NCBI GenBank assembly: GCA_944319885.1
Contig: CALUFC010000005.1
Coordinates: forward strand, 33,625 to 97,624
Reading direction: 5' to 3'
Length of the DNA: 64,000 nucleotides
DNA from: an uncultured Coriobacteriaceae bacterium
Lineage (GTDB): Bacteria > Actinomycetota > Coriobacteriia > Coriobacteriales > Coriobacteriaceae
Part shown: in pieces, positions 1 through 8,506 of the stretch
How positions within the stretch are numbered: position 1 is the stretch's first letter
Layout of the letters: each line of letters starts with the position of its first letter
Translations under genes and position numbers: made by a program
The notes under the pieces: generated by a model
The model's input: the letters and a program-made list of their open reading frames with translations, nothing else
Database searches by the model: none
Told to the model about the DNA's origin: nothing

Positions 1-125
1 CCCATACAAGCTCGAGGCGCGATGTGGGCGATTCAGCTGTTGTGGAATGTGTGCTCGGCATAGGGCCCTCTCACTGGAAACCGTAATGGTATCTTGCATT
101 GTAATCGAGGTGGCGGCGGGCGTAT

Positions 126-503
126 TCAAGAGCTAGGCGCTGCGGTAGCGTTTCGCGCGGCAAGGTAGATCAGGCCGCCGAGCACGTACATGCAGGCATC
201 GATGATGTCCCCCGTGCTGTGCGGAAACGCGAGGGGTGCGAGAACCTCCCAGCTCACGCAGCAAATCGCCGAAAGGCACAGCGAGGTGGGAAGTGAAACA
301 ATGAGTTCGCGCTTGGCGACGATCCGCGCAAGGACATTCACATACGCGGGAAAGATGATACCGCCGCAAAGATCGCCCAGATGGTAATGGGCAAAGGCAT
401 AGGGAAGAAACGCGTCAAAGGAGAAAAGCCAGCGATTGACGGCATAGACGCCGATCGCCAGAAGAACGACAAGCCCATCGAGGCGTAGGCGCATGCGGCG
501 CAT
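126..503 (-). CDS. small integral membrane protein, VanZ-like in layout
   Basis: Reads as a 125-residue protein with about four hydrophobic segments (LDGLVVLLAIGVYAV near the N-terminus, then segments around FLPYAFAHYHLGDLCGGIIF, LCLSAICCVSWEVL and DACMYVLGGLIYL). The pattern W-E-x-L followed by a D-I-I-D-A-x-x-Y-x-x-G motif is reminiscent of VanZ-like membrane proteins; this is a resemblance, not a firm family call. I start it at the ATG at 503 rather than further upstream because the longer N-terminus is Ser/Arg-rich and overlaps another short hydrophobic reading frame. There is no clear Shine-Dalgarno site; the ATG lies one base after the stop of the short upstream frame (TAGTATG), which suggests translational coupling. 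Confidence 0.6.
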   Translation of the reverse strand: MRRMRLRLDGLVVLLAIGVYAVNRWLFSFDAFLPYAFAHYHLGDLCGGIIFPAYVNVLARIVAKRELIVSLPTSLCLSAICCVSWEVLAPLAFPHSTGDIIDACMYVLGGLIYLAARNATAAPSS

Positions 504-504
504 A

Positions 505-597
505 CTAGAAGCAGAAGGAGAACATGATAAGCCCGAGCGCCACGCCGCACGCGATGATGAGGATTTGTGCACAACCGCCATTGCATGTGGGAACCAT
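505..597 (-). CDS. 30-residue hydrophobic peptide, possible small membrane protein
   Basis: A 31-codon frame (30 residues plus TAG) starts with MVPTCNGGCAQ and continues as one hydrophobic helix (ILIIACGVALGLIMF) ending SFCF. It is preceded by CGGAAG about nine bases before the ATG, a usable ribosome site, and its stop overlaps the start region of the downstream membrane protein at 126-503. The composition is that of a membrane segment with a Cys-Gly head, unlike a random frame. I cannot assign a function. It could also be a translated leader that delivers ribosomes to the next gene. Confidence 0.45.
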   Translation of the reverse strand: MVPTCNGGCAQILIIACGVALGLIMFSFCF

Positions 598-881
598 ATA
601 CAACACTTCCGTTCTTCGTGCTGGAGACTCATTCAATCATTGTATCTGACCGGGTAAGCCAACGAGCGTACTGTCTGTCGATTCGCCATCGACAAAGATT
701 GCCTCAATATCTGATCACCAAGGAGAGGGTTCTTGAGCGGTCGCTTTCAGGGCCACGTGCTTTGTGTGGGTCCTTTCGAGGAGTGCGTCTTCGCGGCCTT
801 TTCGTTGTGCTGTGCGCGTGAATCCATATAGACTAGAGCGGAGTCAACGGCGCTTTTGCGCCCCTGCATAAGGAGTTATTC

Positions 882-2561
882 ATGGCAGAGTTCATCTACC
901 AGATGTATCAGGCTCGTAAGGCGCACGGCGACAAGGTCATCTTGGACGACGTGACCCTGAGCTTTTATCCCGGTGCCAAGATTGGCGTCGTGGGCCCCAA
1001 CGGCATGGGCAAGTCGACCCTGCTTAAGGTCATGGCGGGCAAGGAGGAGGTCTCCAACGGAGATGCACGCCTCACGCCGGGCTACACGGTGGGGCTGCTC
1101 GAGCAGGAACCGCCGCTCGATGACGAGAAGACCGTGATCGAGAATGTGCGCATGGCCTTCGGCGACCTCATCGCCAAGATCGACCGCTTCAACAAGATTG
1201 GCGAGGAGATGGCCGCGCCCGATGCGGACTTCGACGCCCTCATGGCCGAGATGGGTCAGCTTCAGGATGAGATCGACGCGGCCGACGGCTGGGATATCGA
1301 CTCCAAGCTCGGCCAGGCGATGGATGCGCTGCAGCTGCCCGATTCCGATACACCGGTCAAGGTGCTCTCCGGCGGCGAGCGTCGCCGCGTGGCGCTCTGC
1401 AAGCTGCTGCTCGAGGCGCCGGATCTGCTGCTCCTCGATGAGCCCACCAATCATCTCGATGCGGAGTCGGTGCTGTGGCTCGAGCACTTCCTCAAGAACT
1501 ACCCCGGCGCGGTGCTTGCCGTTACGCACGATCGCTACTTCCTCGACAACGTCGCCGAGTGGATCTGCGAGGTCGACCGCGGCCACCTCTATCCCTACAA
1601 GGGCAACTACTCCACCTATCTCGAGACCAAGGCCGCGCGCATTGCCGCGCAGGGCCAGCGCGATGCCAAGCTTGCCAAGCGCATGGCATCCGAGATCGAG
1701 TGGGTGCGCTCCAGCCCCAAGGCGCGCCAAGCCAAGAATAAGGCGCGTCTGGCGCGCTATGAGGAGATGGAGGCAGAGGCCCGCGCGAGCCAGAAGCTCG
1801 ACTGGACCGATATCCGCATTCCCGTGGGCCCGCGTCTGGGCGCCAAGGTGCTCGAAGCCGAACACCTGCACAAGGAGTTCGACGGGCGCGTGCTCATCGA
1901 TGATCTTTCGTTCAGCCTGCCGCGCAACGGTATCGTGGGTGTGATCGGCCCCAACGGCGTGGGCAAGACGACGCTGTTCAAGATGATTATGGGAATGGAG
2001 CAGCCCACCTCGGGTAGCATCACGCTGGGCGAGACCGTGAAGCTCTCCTATGTCGATCAGGGGCGCGAGGGCATCGATCCCAACAAGACGCTGTGGGAGG
2101 TTGTTTCGGGCGGCACGGATAAGATGCTCGTAGGCGAGACCGAGGTGCCGAGCCGTGCCTACGTAGCGAGCTTTGGTTTCAAGGGTTCTGACCAGCAAAA
2201 GCGTGCGGGCGTGCTCTCGGGCGGCGAGCGCAACCGCCTGAACCTCGCGCTCACGCTCAAGCAGGGCGGTAATCTGCTGCTCCTCGACGAGCCCACGAAC
2301 GACCTCGACGTCGAGACGCTCTCTTCGCTCGAGGCGGCGCTGCTCGAGTTCCCGGGCTGCTCCGTGGTGATCAGCCACGACCGCATGTTCCTCGATCGCG
2401 TAGCCACACATATCCTCGCATGGGAGGGCACCGACGAGAACCCCGGTAGCTGGTATTGGTTCGAGGGTAACTTCGAGGCCTATCAGGAGAACCGTGTGGC
2501 GCGTCTGGGCGAGGATGCCGCCAAGCCGCATCGCATTCACCGCAAGCTCACGCGCGATTAG
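882..2561 (+). CDS. ettA: energy-dependent translational throttle protein EttA (ABC-F)
   Basis: A 559-residue soluble ABC-F ATPase with two ABC domains and no membrane segments. Walker A motifs are GPNGMGKST (residues 38-46) and GPNGVGKTT (about 355); both signature LSGGERRR/LSGGERNR motifs and both LLLDEPTNHLD/LLLDEPTNDLD Walker B motifs are present. The N-terminus MAEFIYQMYQARKAHGDK and the total length match EttA, which binds the ribosomal E site and gates the first elongation step according to ATP/ADP. The interdomain linker is rich in Lys/Arg/Glu as expected. An AAGGAG site sits eight bases before the ATG, and a small GGCGC-TTTT-GCGCC hairpin lies in the leader at about 849-862. It appears to be a single-gene transcript ending at the palindrome at 2574-2701. 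Confidence 0.96.
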   Translation: MAEFIYQMYQARKAHGDKVILDDVTLSFYPGAKIGVVGPNGMGKSTLLKVMAGKEEVSNGDARLTPGYTVGLLEQEPPLDDEKTVIENVRMAFGDLIAKIDRFNKIGEEMAAPDADFDALMAEMGQLQDEIDAADGWDIDSKLGQAMDALQLPDSDTPVKVLSGGERRRVALCKLLLEAPDLLLLDEPTNHLDAESVLWLEHFLKNYPGAVLAVTHDRYFLDNVAEWICEVDRGHLYPYKGNYSTYLETKAARIAAQGQRDAKLAKRMASEIEWVRSSPKARQAKNKARLARYEEMEAEARASQKLDWTDIRIPVGPRLGAKVLEAEHLHKEFDGRVLIDDLSFSLPRNGIVGVIGPNGVGKTTLFKMIMGMEQPTSGSITLGETVKLSYVDQGREGIDPNKTLWEVVSGGTDKMLVGETEVPSRAYVASFGFKGSDQQKRAGVLSGGERNRLNLALTLKQGGNLLLLDEPTNDLDVETLSSLEAALLEFPGCSVVISHDRMFLDRVATHILAWEGTDENPGSWYWFEGNFEAYQENRVARLGEDAAKPHRIHRKLTRD

Positions 2562-2573
2562 GTGCCGCTACCA

Positions 2574-2701
2574 AAATGCGGAGCACTTTTTTCGTGGTTT
2601 GAAAAGTAGAGCTCTTCCAGCTGCGCTGTTCTGACCTGCGCAAATGCGTCAAGAAGATAGGCGGTCTACTTGGAAGACCGCCCAAAAAGTGCTCCGCATT
2701 T
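2574..2701. repeat. long palindrome A between convergent genes
   Basis: Two perfect 18-bp inverted arms, 2574-2591 (AAATGCGGAGCACTTTTT) and 2684-2701, flank about 92 bp. Just inside the right arm is a second hairpin, GGCGGTCT (2660-2667) paired with AGACCGCC (2675-2682). The element fills the gap between the stops of ettA and the opposing gene at 2712, so it may end transcription from both sides. The arms carry T/A runs, but there is no normal hairpin-plus-T-tract order for the outer stem. No coding frame is seen inside. Confidence 0.75.
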
Positions 2702-2711
2702 ACATTGGAGG

Positions 2712-3818
2712 CTAGTTCGCCGGGTAGTTTACCGCGCAAATCGCCCATGAGGCGCCTGGATGGTTACTGGGACGGCGCTTCATATGAACGATCGCCTCAT
2801 GTCGCTCGCCGTTGCGTGTGAATCGCAGGGGAAACGCGGCGCGCGTGCGCCCCGCCTCGAGCGTCCCCTGTTCGCCGGCGATGTAATAGTACTCATTTGC
2901 GATGCCTAAGACATCTGCGCCGAGCGGTAGGAGCTGCGCGAGCTCACTGAGCACATCGCCGGGGCAGAAGACATCGCGGGAGAGATCAAGTGGATACCCA
3001 TCGAGCTCGGACGGCGAGAACGGACGTGGGAAAGCGGGGGTATGGCTCTCATTTTGGGTTGGATTCTCACATTCGGCGACGCTTGGCATCGGCTCTTTCG
3101 GGCTCTCGTTGTTTTGCTCGCTTGGATCGTGTGCCCCGGACGGATCGTAGGTCACGGTGAGCGAGATAGTGGGCTCTGACACGGGTGTCATAGCAGGGTT
3201 GGAATCCAGGTCGTGCGCTTCGTCCGCTTGTTCGGCGGGCTCGATGGCCGATTGCGTCTCTGCTTCGGGCCCTTGCTCCGGCCTGGGCTCGGCGCCTCGT
3301 TCAGGCGCGTTCTCAACATCGGATTCCGATGCGGTATTAATGTCCCCCTCGGACACGGACCCCGGCTCTGGCGTGGATTCCGCTTGGGGCGTCGAATCCG
3401 GATCAGGCATCGGTGTGGGTTTGGTTTGGGACTCCGGCTCCGGCGGTTTGACGCACGTTGGCCGGACCGGTTTCACATCCTTGCCCGATTTCTTGCGTTT
3501 CCATGATTTCGCACCGGTGCCAGTACCAGCTTTGCCAGCGGGTTTTGCCGCAGCGTCCCAATCGGGTTGGCTCAAGATGGTGGCATAGACGCGCCCACCC
3601 TTGAAGACGGTCAACGTTACGAAGTCACCAAGTGCCTCAAGCAGCTCGCGCGTATTCGAGAACCCCATGAGCTCCGCCGAGAGCCCATCTGTCGCAAGCG
3701 CCTCTTCCACATGGGGGAGAAACGTCTGCTTGCCGCAACCAAGCTCCTTCTTCAAAAGCTGGTAAAGATAGATATGGTTGCCCCGCGAAAGCTGCGAGGT
3801 GGAACATGTTGATGCCAT
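2712..3818 (-). CDS. uncharacterised protein with LOTUS/OST-HTH-like N-terminal domain and acidic linker
   Basis: A 368-residue protein in three parts. Residues about 15-80 (YLYQLLKKELG ... FSNTRELLEALGDF ... GGRVYATI) have the spacing of a LOTUS/OST-HTH winged-helix RNA-binding domain, including the GFxxxxELLEALxDF stretch and the closing aromatic strand. Residues about 110-265 are a low-complexity linker of Pro, Glu, Ser and Asp. Residues about 270-368 form a second compact domain (DLSRDVFCPGDVLSELAQLL ... AICAVNYPAN) that I do not recognise. No signal peptide or membrane segment is seen. AGAAGGAAG lies before the ATG. The LOTUS assignment is by pattern only. It lies downstream of the gene at 3912-4904 on the same strand, with its own likely promoter at 3849. 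Confidence 0.7.
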   Translation of the reverse strand: MASTCSTSQLSRGNHIYLYQLLKKELGCGKQTFLPHVEEALATDGLSAELMGFSNTRELLEALGDFVTLTVFKGGRVYATILSQPDWDAAAKPAGKAGTGTGAKSWKRKKSGKDVKPVRPTCVKPPEPESQTKPTPMPDPDSTPQAESTPEPGSVSEGDINTASESDVENAPERGAEPRPEQGPEAETQSAIEPAEQADEAHDLDSNPAMTPVSEPTISLTVTYDPSGAHDPSEQNNESPKEPMPSVAECENPTQNESHTPAFPRPFSPSELDGYPLDLSRDVFCPGDVLSELAQLLPLGADVLGIANEYYYIAGEQGTLEAGRTRAAFPLRFTRNGERHEAIVHMKRRPSNHPGASWAICAVNYPAN

Positions 3819-3848
3819 GATGCTTCCTTCTGTCTCGTCTGGTAAAGC

Positions 3849-3874
3849 ATCATAGCACGCCGCATATGATGCGG
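3849..3874 (-). promoter_or_regulatory. candidate promoter -10 and palindromic operator before the LOTUS-like gene
   Basis: A TATGAT -10-like box (3849-3854, minus strand) lies about 30 bp upstream of the start at 3818. Directly upstream is a perfect 6-3-6 palindrome, CCGCAT-CAT-ATGCGG (3860-3874), placed where a repressor would block the spacer. No convincing -35 box is seen. The operator role is inference. Confidence 0.35.
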
Positions 3875-3911
3875 TCGCGCGGCCGGGGTCGACGCGCGGG
3901 GCGCTGAGGCG

Positions 3912-4904
3912 TTACGCTGCGGATGAGGATGCGTTGCCGGTGGTCGAAGGGGCGGAGCTGGTGCTGTTCGATGCCGTACCGTTCGAGGAGCTTCCCGTCG
4001 AGCCATCGGAAGGCTGCTGATCTTCCCCTGTGGTGTCATCCCCTGTTGCATTGTCTGCCGAGCTGACGGAATCTCCTTCGTCGCCGCTCGTCGTGTCGTT
4101 GCTCGCGGGCTGGTCGGTTGCGGTGCTCGCAGGCGGATTTGCCTGCGCGTTCTGCTCGGGTGCACGTGCCGTGGTATCCGCAGAGTCGGCCGCTGCTGCA
4201 GAGGAGGTGCTTTCATGCCCTTTTGTGGCGGTATCCCGCTCGTTTCCGGGGGTATCGTCGACAGGGGCGGTGAAGATGATGGGCTCGGTCTTTTCGCCCA
4301 GCCCTTCGCCTGCGGTGAGTGCGAAGATCGCGGTGGCGCTGAGCACCACGGCAACGATGGCGATACCAATCGAGAACGCTATCACTTTATATTGCGCGCG
4401 ATGGCGCTCTGCGGCGGCTTTCGCTTGCAGCGAAGCGGGTGCAACGCGTGCGCCGCGTCGGTATCCATCGGTGGCGCGTTCTACGCCTTCGCGTGGCATC
4501 GCATCGCCGAGACTGTCGCGCACAGGCGCCGCGCCGGCTTCGTGCGGGGATTGCCGCAGGCTGCTCGCCACGTCGCCCAGCGCATCCTTGCCGTTTTTAA
4601 GTTTCTGCGCACTTGCGGTGAGGAACTTGCGATAGAGCTGCGATGACACGACGGTGACCACCGAGCTCACCGCGGCGCCGATTACCGAGCCGCCGATGCC
4701 GATCTTCGAGGCGAGGACCATCGACGTCGCCGCTGCAGCGGCGCCCGCGATGATCTGCGCGAGGGAGATGCCGTCGAAGAGCCCCTCTTTCTCGATGGTC
4801 ATAAGCTGGGTTTGGCCGATTGCTTTTTGCCTGTTGCTCGTGGTGTTCTGCGTGCCTCTTGTATAGATACGGGTTCGCTGTTGGTCGGTATATTGAGATG
4901 CCAT
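3912..4904 (-). CDS. uncharacterised membrane protein with Ser/Thr/Asp-rich extracellular tail
   Basis: A 330-residue protein. Residues about 40-95 include a Gly/Ala-rich hydrophobic stretch (LAQIIAGAAAAATSMVLASK, then IGGSVIGAAVSSVVTVVSS), which may be a membrane hairpin. A strong single transmembrane helix follows near residue 175-200 (VIAFSIGIAIVAVVLSATAIF). The remaining 125 residues are a low-complexity chain rich in Ser, Thr, Ala, Asn and Asp, as in surface-exposed linkers. There is no export signal at the extreme N-terminus and no catalytic motif. CGGAGG precedes the ATG. It is probably transcribed alone or with the glycosyltransferase upstream; the 176-bp gap to that gene contains a GC-rich hairpin at 4941-4959. 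Function unknown. Confidence 0.75.
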   Translation of the reverse strand: MASQYTDQQRTRIYTRGTQNTTSNRQKAIGQTQLMTIEKEGLFDGISLAQIIAGAAAAATSMVLASKIGIGGSVIGAAVSSVVTVVSSQLYRKFLTASAQKLKNGKDALGDVASSLRQSPHEAGAAPVRDSLGDAMPREGVERATDGYRRGARVAPASLQAKAAAERHRAQYKVIAFSIGIAIVAVVLSATAIFALTAGEGLGEKTEPIIFTAPVDDTPGNERDTATKGHESTSSAAAADSADTTARAPEQNAQANPPASTATDQPASNDTTSGDEGDSVSSADNATGDDTTGEDQQPSDGSTGSSSNGTASNSTSSAPSTTGNASSSAA

Positions 4905-4940
4905 GTCAGTCCTCCGTCATGGCTCAAGAAGGTTTCGTTC

Positions 4941-4959
4941 AGCCCGCGCCGCGCGGGCT
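4941..4959 (-). terminator. GC-rich hairpin between glycosyltransferase and membrane protein genes
   Basis: AGCCCGCG and CGCGGGCT flank a three-base loop. It lies between two same-strand genes and could attenuate read-through from the upstream glycosyltransferase. There is no T-tract after the stem on the minus strand, so a terminator role is uncertain. Confidence 0.3.
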
Positions 4960-5080
4960 GCGGGCATTGTAAACCTACGGTACCCACCGAGCGAGGCGCC
5001 GCCGTGCTCATGCGCAAGACAACAAAAACAATGAACACATGAAGATGCCGTGGTGCTCGGGCGCCCTATGTCGCGGAGGC

Positions 5081-6121
5081 TCAGCTGCGCCCTGAAGGCG
5101 ATACGGGCTCCCAGGTGCGATCGCGATAGATCTTGCGCGCATCACGCATGCCGCGCACCAGCGCCGGGATGCCCGTTTTGAAGGTGCGGTCGACGGCGAT
5201 GAGCCTGATGAGCTCCTTGGCAAAGGTAGCGGCCGTTCCTAAACCAAACAGGAGGCGGTGGTAATCGCCAAAGAGCTTCATGTAACGCGCGGTGAATCCG
5301 CGGTTGCGCATGATGTAGTAGCGATTGAAGTCGCTCGTTGAGTTGAGCTGCCGCTTGCCGGCGATGTCCCAGTTCGAGACGGCGCGGGCGCGTTTGAGGA
5401 TGACGTCTGCCACCACGGCGGCATCGAAATGCTTGCTGGCAACGTAGCCGTACGCGGCGTCATCGCCATAGATGAAGTAACGCGCGTCGGGCAGACCGAT
5501 CTTTTCGACTACGCGACGCGAGAACAGGCCGCCCTCGAAGCACAGCTGGTTCATGGGCTTGTAGCCGCGCTCGTCGAAATCCCATTTGGCAACGGGATTG
5601 GGGATGCCCAGCGTGGTGATGAACTGGTACTGCCAATAGAAGGGGCCGCCGTCGAAGTCGAGGCGGGAACCCTGGATCACGTCGAAGCGGTTCGTCCAGC
5701 GGGCGAGCTTTTCGATGGCGTCGGGCAGGACGGTGACGTCATCGTCCATGAGCCAGAACCACTCCGCGCCCAGTGCGAACGCGCGCGCGGTTCCTGCCGA
5801 GAAGCCGCCGGCACCGCCGATGTTCTCAGTTTGCGGCGCGTAGACAACGCGATGGGTCGAGCCCTCGGCATCTGCTTCGGTTGCTCCCCAGAGCCCGAGC
5901 GCTTGCTCGTCGAACACGCGCACGAGCTGCTCGGTGGCGGGGGAGTTCTCGTTATCGACGATGATGATGCGCCAGGGCGCGCAGGTGAGGGCGGCGAATG
6001 AGGCAAAGAGATCCTGCAGCATCTCGCGACGCTTGTAGGTCACCACCACGATGGCGAGGTGGTCGATGCCGTTGTTGCAAGAGGCGTGTGGTGCCCCGGA
6101 TCCTATCTTGGATTCGCTCAC
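5081..6121 (-). CDS. family 2 glycosyltransferase, GlfT2/rhamnosyltransferase-like
   Basis: A 346-residue GT-A glycosyltransferase for surface polysaccharide. It shows the nucleotide-sugar fold start LAIVVVTYKRREMLQDL, the GGAGGF motif (NIGGAGGFSAGTARAF), a metal-binding MDDDV in the DxD position, and FIYGDDAAYG in the acceptor/catalytic region. These motifs are typical of galactofuranosyl- and rhamnosyltransferase-like GT2 enzymes. I place the start at the GTG at 6121: a TATAAT box at 6177-6182 lies upstream of it and an AGAAGG site precedes it, so the longer frame that would begin at 6265 would start before the promoter. The gene is divergent from the glycosyltransferases at 6322 and 7430. 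The sugar and acceptor cannot be read from sequence. Confidence 0.88.
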   Translation of the reverse strand: MSESKIGSGAPHASCNNGIDHLAIVVVTYKRREMLQDLFASFAALTCAPWRIIIVDNENSPATEQLVRVFDEQALGLWGATEADAEGSTHRVVYAPQTENIGGAGGFSAGTARAFALGAEWFWLMDDDVTVLPDAIEKLARWTNRFDVIQGSRLDFDGGPFYWQYQFITTLGIPNPVAKWDFDERGYKPMNQLCFEGGLFSRRVVEKIGLPDARYFIYGDDAAYGYVASKHFDAAVVADVILKRARAVSNWDIAGKRQLNSTSDFNRYYIMRNRGFTARYMKLFGDYHRLLFGLGTAATFAKELIRLIAVDRTFKTGIPALVRGMRDARKIYRDRTWEPVSPSGRS

Positions 6122-6176
6122 GTTTGCGAAGCCCTTCTGCGGTACGTCTCGTTTCTGCGCGTCGATGCGCAGAAAC

Positions 6177-6182
6177 ATTATA
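6177..6182 (-). promoter_or_regulatory. sigma-A-type -10 box TATAAT for the 5081-6121 glycosyltransferase
   Basis: A perfect TATAAT on the minus strand, 56 bases upstream of the GTG start at 6121. The -35 position (TTCTCC at 17-bp spacing) is weak. The box decides against the longer N-terminal reading of the gene. Confidence 0.5.
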
Positions 6183-6321
6183 GGCGAGGAGCGACGTGTG
6201 GAGAAAAGGCCCGTGCGGCTTACGGTAAATCCTCGAAAACGGCGCGGCGCGCGTCCGCGGAACAAGAAGGGGCCTCCGCGCGGTATGATGAAACATACTA
6301 CGATTCAACGAGGAGGTCTGC

Positions 6322-7437
6322 GTGAACGAGCTGGAGGCGAATGCTGCTGTACGCCCAAAGGTGTCGCTTCTTATGCCCATCATGAATGTCGAGCGGTACC
6401 TGCGTGAAAGCTTAGGGTCTGCATGCGGGCAGAGCCTGCAGGATATCGAGATCATCTGCATCGACGACGGGTCGACCGATTCCTCATTGCACATCATGGA
6501 GGAGTTTGCCGCCCGCGATGCACGCATCCGCATCATCGCAAAGGCAAACTCCGGCTACGGCGATTCCATGAACCGAGGACTCGCTGCGGCTCGCGGTGAG
6601 TACGTGGGCATACTTGAGCCCGACGACATCATGTATCCGGAAGCGCTCGAGAAACTGGTTGCGGCGGCAGATGCAGGGCAGGCCGATATCGCCAAGGGAA
6701 ACTTCGAGCTGTATTGGTCTCAGCCCGAGGAGCGGACGGAGTTTTTCGAGATCGCGACAAGGCAAATGTGTGGCGCGCCCTCGTGCCCGCGTGACGACGA
6801 GTTCATCTTTTACCAGAAGCCCTCGATTTGGTCGGCGGTATATCGCCGCGCGTTCCTGGACGACTGCGCCATTCGCTTTCTGCCAACGCCGGGGGCATCG
6901 TTCCAAGACTGCTCGTTCTCCTTCAAGGCGTTTGCTGCAGCGGACCGCGTTGTCTACATCCATGATGTCGTGCTGCGGTATCGGCAGGATAACGAGGGTT
7001 CTTCGGTGAACGCGAAAAACAAGGTCTTTTGCACCTGCGATGAATATGCCGAGATTGAGCGGTGGCTGCTGAACGAGTTTGCGCGTGAGCACGGAGATGC
7101 TGCGGCGCGTCACTTGCTGCGCGTGGCGCATATCGCCAAGTACGATTCGTACATGTGGAGCTATGTCCGCCTAGCGCCCGAGTTTCGCGTGCCGTTTCTC
7201 GAGCGTATGGCACGGGAGTTTTCCCGGGCAATCGAGCGGGGCGAGGTTGCGCTCGATGACCTCAAGCCGTGGAAGCGGGCGAACCTTGCCTCCATCATGC
7301 GCGATCCGGCTGCATGGGCGAGCGCGAACGCATCGTATGCGAATGCCGGCGCGGTGGGCCGCATGATGCACTACCTCAAGCTGGGCGGGCCCGGACTGCT
7401 TTTGGCCTATGCGGGAAGCAGGTTGCGCCATGAGTAA
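6322..7437 (+). CDS. family 2 glycosyltransferase (EpsJ/WcaA-like)
   Basis: A 371-residue GT2 enzyme. The N-terminal GT-A domain has VSLLMPIMNVERYLRESL, the IICIDDGSTDSS motif, GYGDSMNRGLAAARGEY and the DxD-like LEPDD (residues about 95-100). Beyond residue 220 is a helical C-terminal region (YDSYMWSYVRLAPEFR ...) common in capsule and teichoic-acid-type glycosyltransferases. The start is GTG, chosen because AGGAGG (6310-6315) precedes it at a good distance. The stop overlaps the start of the next glycosyltransferase by eight bases, so the two are co-translated. Confidence 0.9.
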   Translation: MNELEANAAVRPKVSLLMPIMNVERYLRESLGSACGQSLQDIEIICIDDGSTDSSLHIMEEFAARDARIRIIAKANSGYGDSMNRGLAAARGEYVGILEPDDIMYPEALEKLVAAADAGQADIAKGNFELYWSQPEERTEFFEIATRQMCGAPSCPRDDEFIFYQKPSIWSAVYRRAFLDDCAIRFLPTPGASFQDCSFSFKAFAAADRVVYIHDVVLRYRQDNEGSSVNAKNKVFCTCDEYAEIERWLLNEFAREHGDAAARHLLRVAHIAKYDSYMWSYVRLAPEFRVPFLERMAREFSRAIERGEVALDDLKPWKRANLASIMRDPAAWASANASYANAGAVGRMMHYLKLGGPGLLLAYAGSRLRHE

Positions 7438-8485
7438 CGATTCCCCGTGCTTCTCGGTCATCGTTCCGGTGTATAACACCGAGCGCTCGCTTTCCGCTTG
7501 TCTTGACTCTGCCCTCGCACAGACCGTCCGCGATATCGAGGTCATCTGCGTCAACGATGGGTCGCCCGATGGATCGGCGCGCGTTTTGAGCGCCTATGCT
7601 GCGCGCGATGAACGCGTTCGCGTGATCACGCAGGAAAACGCCGGGCTCTCCGCGGCGCGCAATACGGGGATTCATGCTGCGCGTGGGGAATATCTCGCGT
7701 TCCTCGATTCCGACGATACGATCGAGCCCACGTTGTGCGAGCGGGTGCGTGCGGCTTTTGACACGGCACCAGACGTCGATGTCGTGACGTTCGGTGCGGT
7801 GTGCGAGCCCGAAGATCGCGCCTCGGCTCGCATCAAGCGCCTGCTGAGCCCAGCGGATGCAACCTATGCCGGATTCGATGCAGCGCTGCTCTTTTCAGCA
7901 AATGCGCAGCCGTACGCATGGAGGACGGTGCTCACCAGGGCGTTTTGCGAACGCGAGCACATCCGGTTCGATGAGTCGCTGCGATTTGCCGAGGATGTGC
8001 CGTTTCATTTTACGGTGTACCCGCTCGCGCGCACGACGGTGCTGCTGTCTGACAAGCTCTACCACTACCGTATGGTCGAGGGGTCGCTCACGCATGTGTA
8101 TAACGCAAGCGCGTCGCGCGAGCGCAAGCTTGCCCAGCATCTCGATGTGCTCGAATCCATATTCTCGTCATGGCGCGAGCACGGTATCGATTCGCTCTGT
8201 CCAGCGGAGATGATCACCTGGTGCCTCGACTTTACGCTATTCGACATCATGGGCGTGCCCGAGGAGGTTGGGACGACGGCAGCTCGCCGGCTGGCAACGC
8301 TGCTGGCCGACGCCTACGGCGACGCATGGTGCGCCATGCCCGGAAAGGCCGCGGTGAGGCGGGCCGCGCATGCCGTAGCCCATGCCGAGCACGGCGTTCG
8401 TATGAGCAAGATCGACCTGATGCGCTTTTTCGTGGCGACGCGTGGGCTCGTGCAGTGCGTTGAGCGTGCGTTGCGGCGTGGATAG
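7430..8485 (+). CDS. family 2 glycosyltransferase, second of tandem pair
   Basis: A 351-residue GT2 enzyme with FSVIVPVYNTERSLSACLDS, EVICVNDGSPDGS, NAGLSAARNTGIHAARGEY and FLDSDD in the expected order. The C-terminal half is helical. The ATG at 7430 lies in the last codons of the preceding gene (eight-base overlap). A longer frame starting at 7409 has no advantage and would extend the overlap. It is similar in architecture to its upstream neighbour but clearly diverged, so the two likely add different sugars to the same glycan. Confidence 0.9.
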   Translation: MSNDSPCFSVIVPVYNTERSLSACLDSALAQTVRDIEVICVNDGSPDGSARVLSAYAARDERVRVITQENAGLSAARNTGIHAARGEYLAFLDSDDTIEPTLCERVRAAFDTAPDVDVVTFGAVCEPEDRASARIKRLLSPADATYAGFDAALLFSANAQPYAWRTVLTRAFCEREHIRFDESLRFAEDVPFHFTVYPLARTTVLLSDKLYHYRMVEGSLTHVYNASASRERKLAQHLDVLESIFSSWREHGIDSLCPAEMITWCLDFTLFDIMGVPEEVGTTAARRLATLLADAYGDAWCAMPGKAAVRRAAHAVAHAEHGVRMSKIDLMRFFVATRGLVQCVERALRRG

Positions 8486-8506
8486 GTGCGGGGAAGGAAT
8501 GAGGAT

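Noticed and set aside
3..86. Possible C-terminal tail of a gene entering from the left edge
   Set aside because: 28 codons open on the plus strand to a TAA at 84-86, but too short to identify.
876..2540. 554-codon open frame opposite ettA
   Set aside because: A reflection of GC-rich codon use in ettA; no ribosome site, low-complexity composition.
2574..2701. Insertion sequence or MITE with transposase
   Set aside because: No transposase gene and no target duplication visible; kept as a palindrome only.
6121..6265. Longer N-terminus of the 5081 glycosyltransferase
   Set aside because: A TATAAT promoter at 6177 lies within this extension; the GTG at 6121 has a ribosome site.
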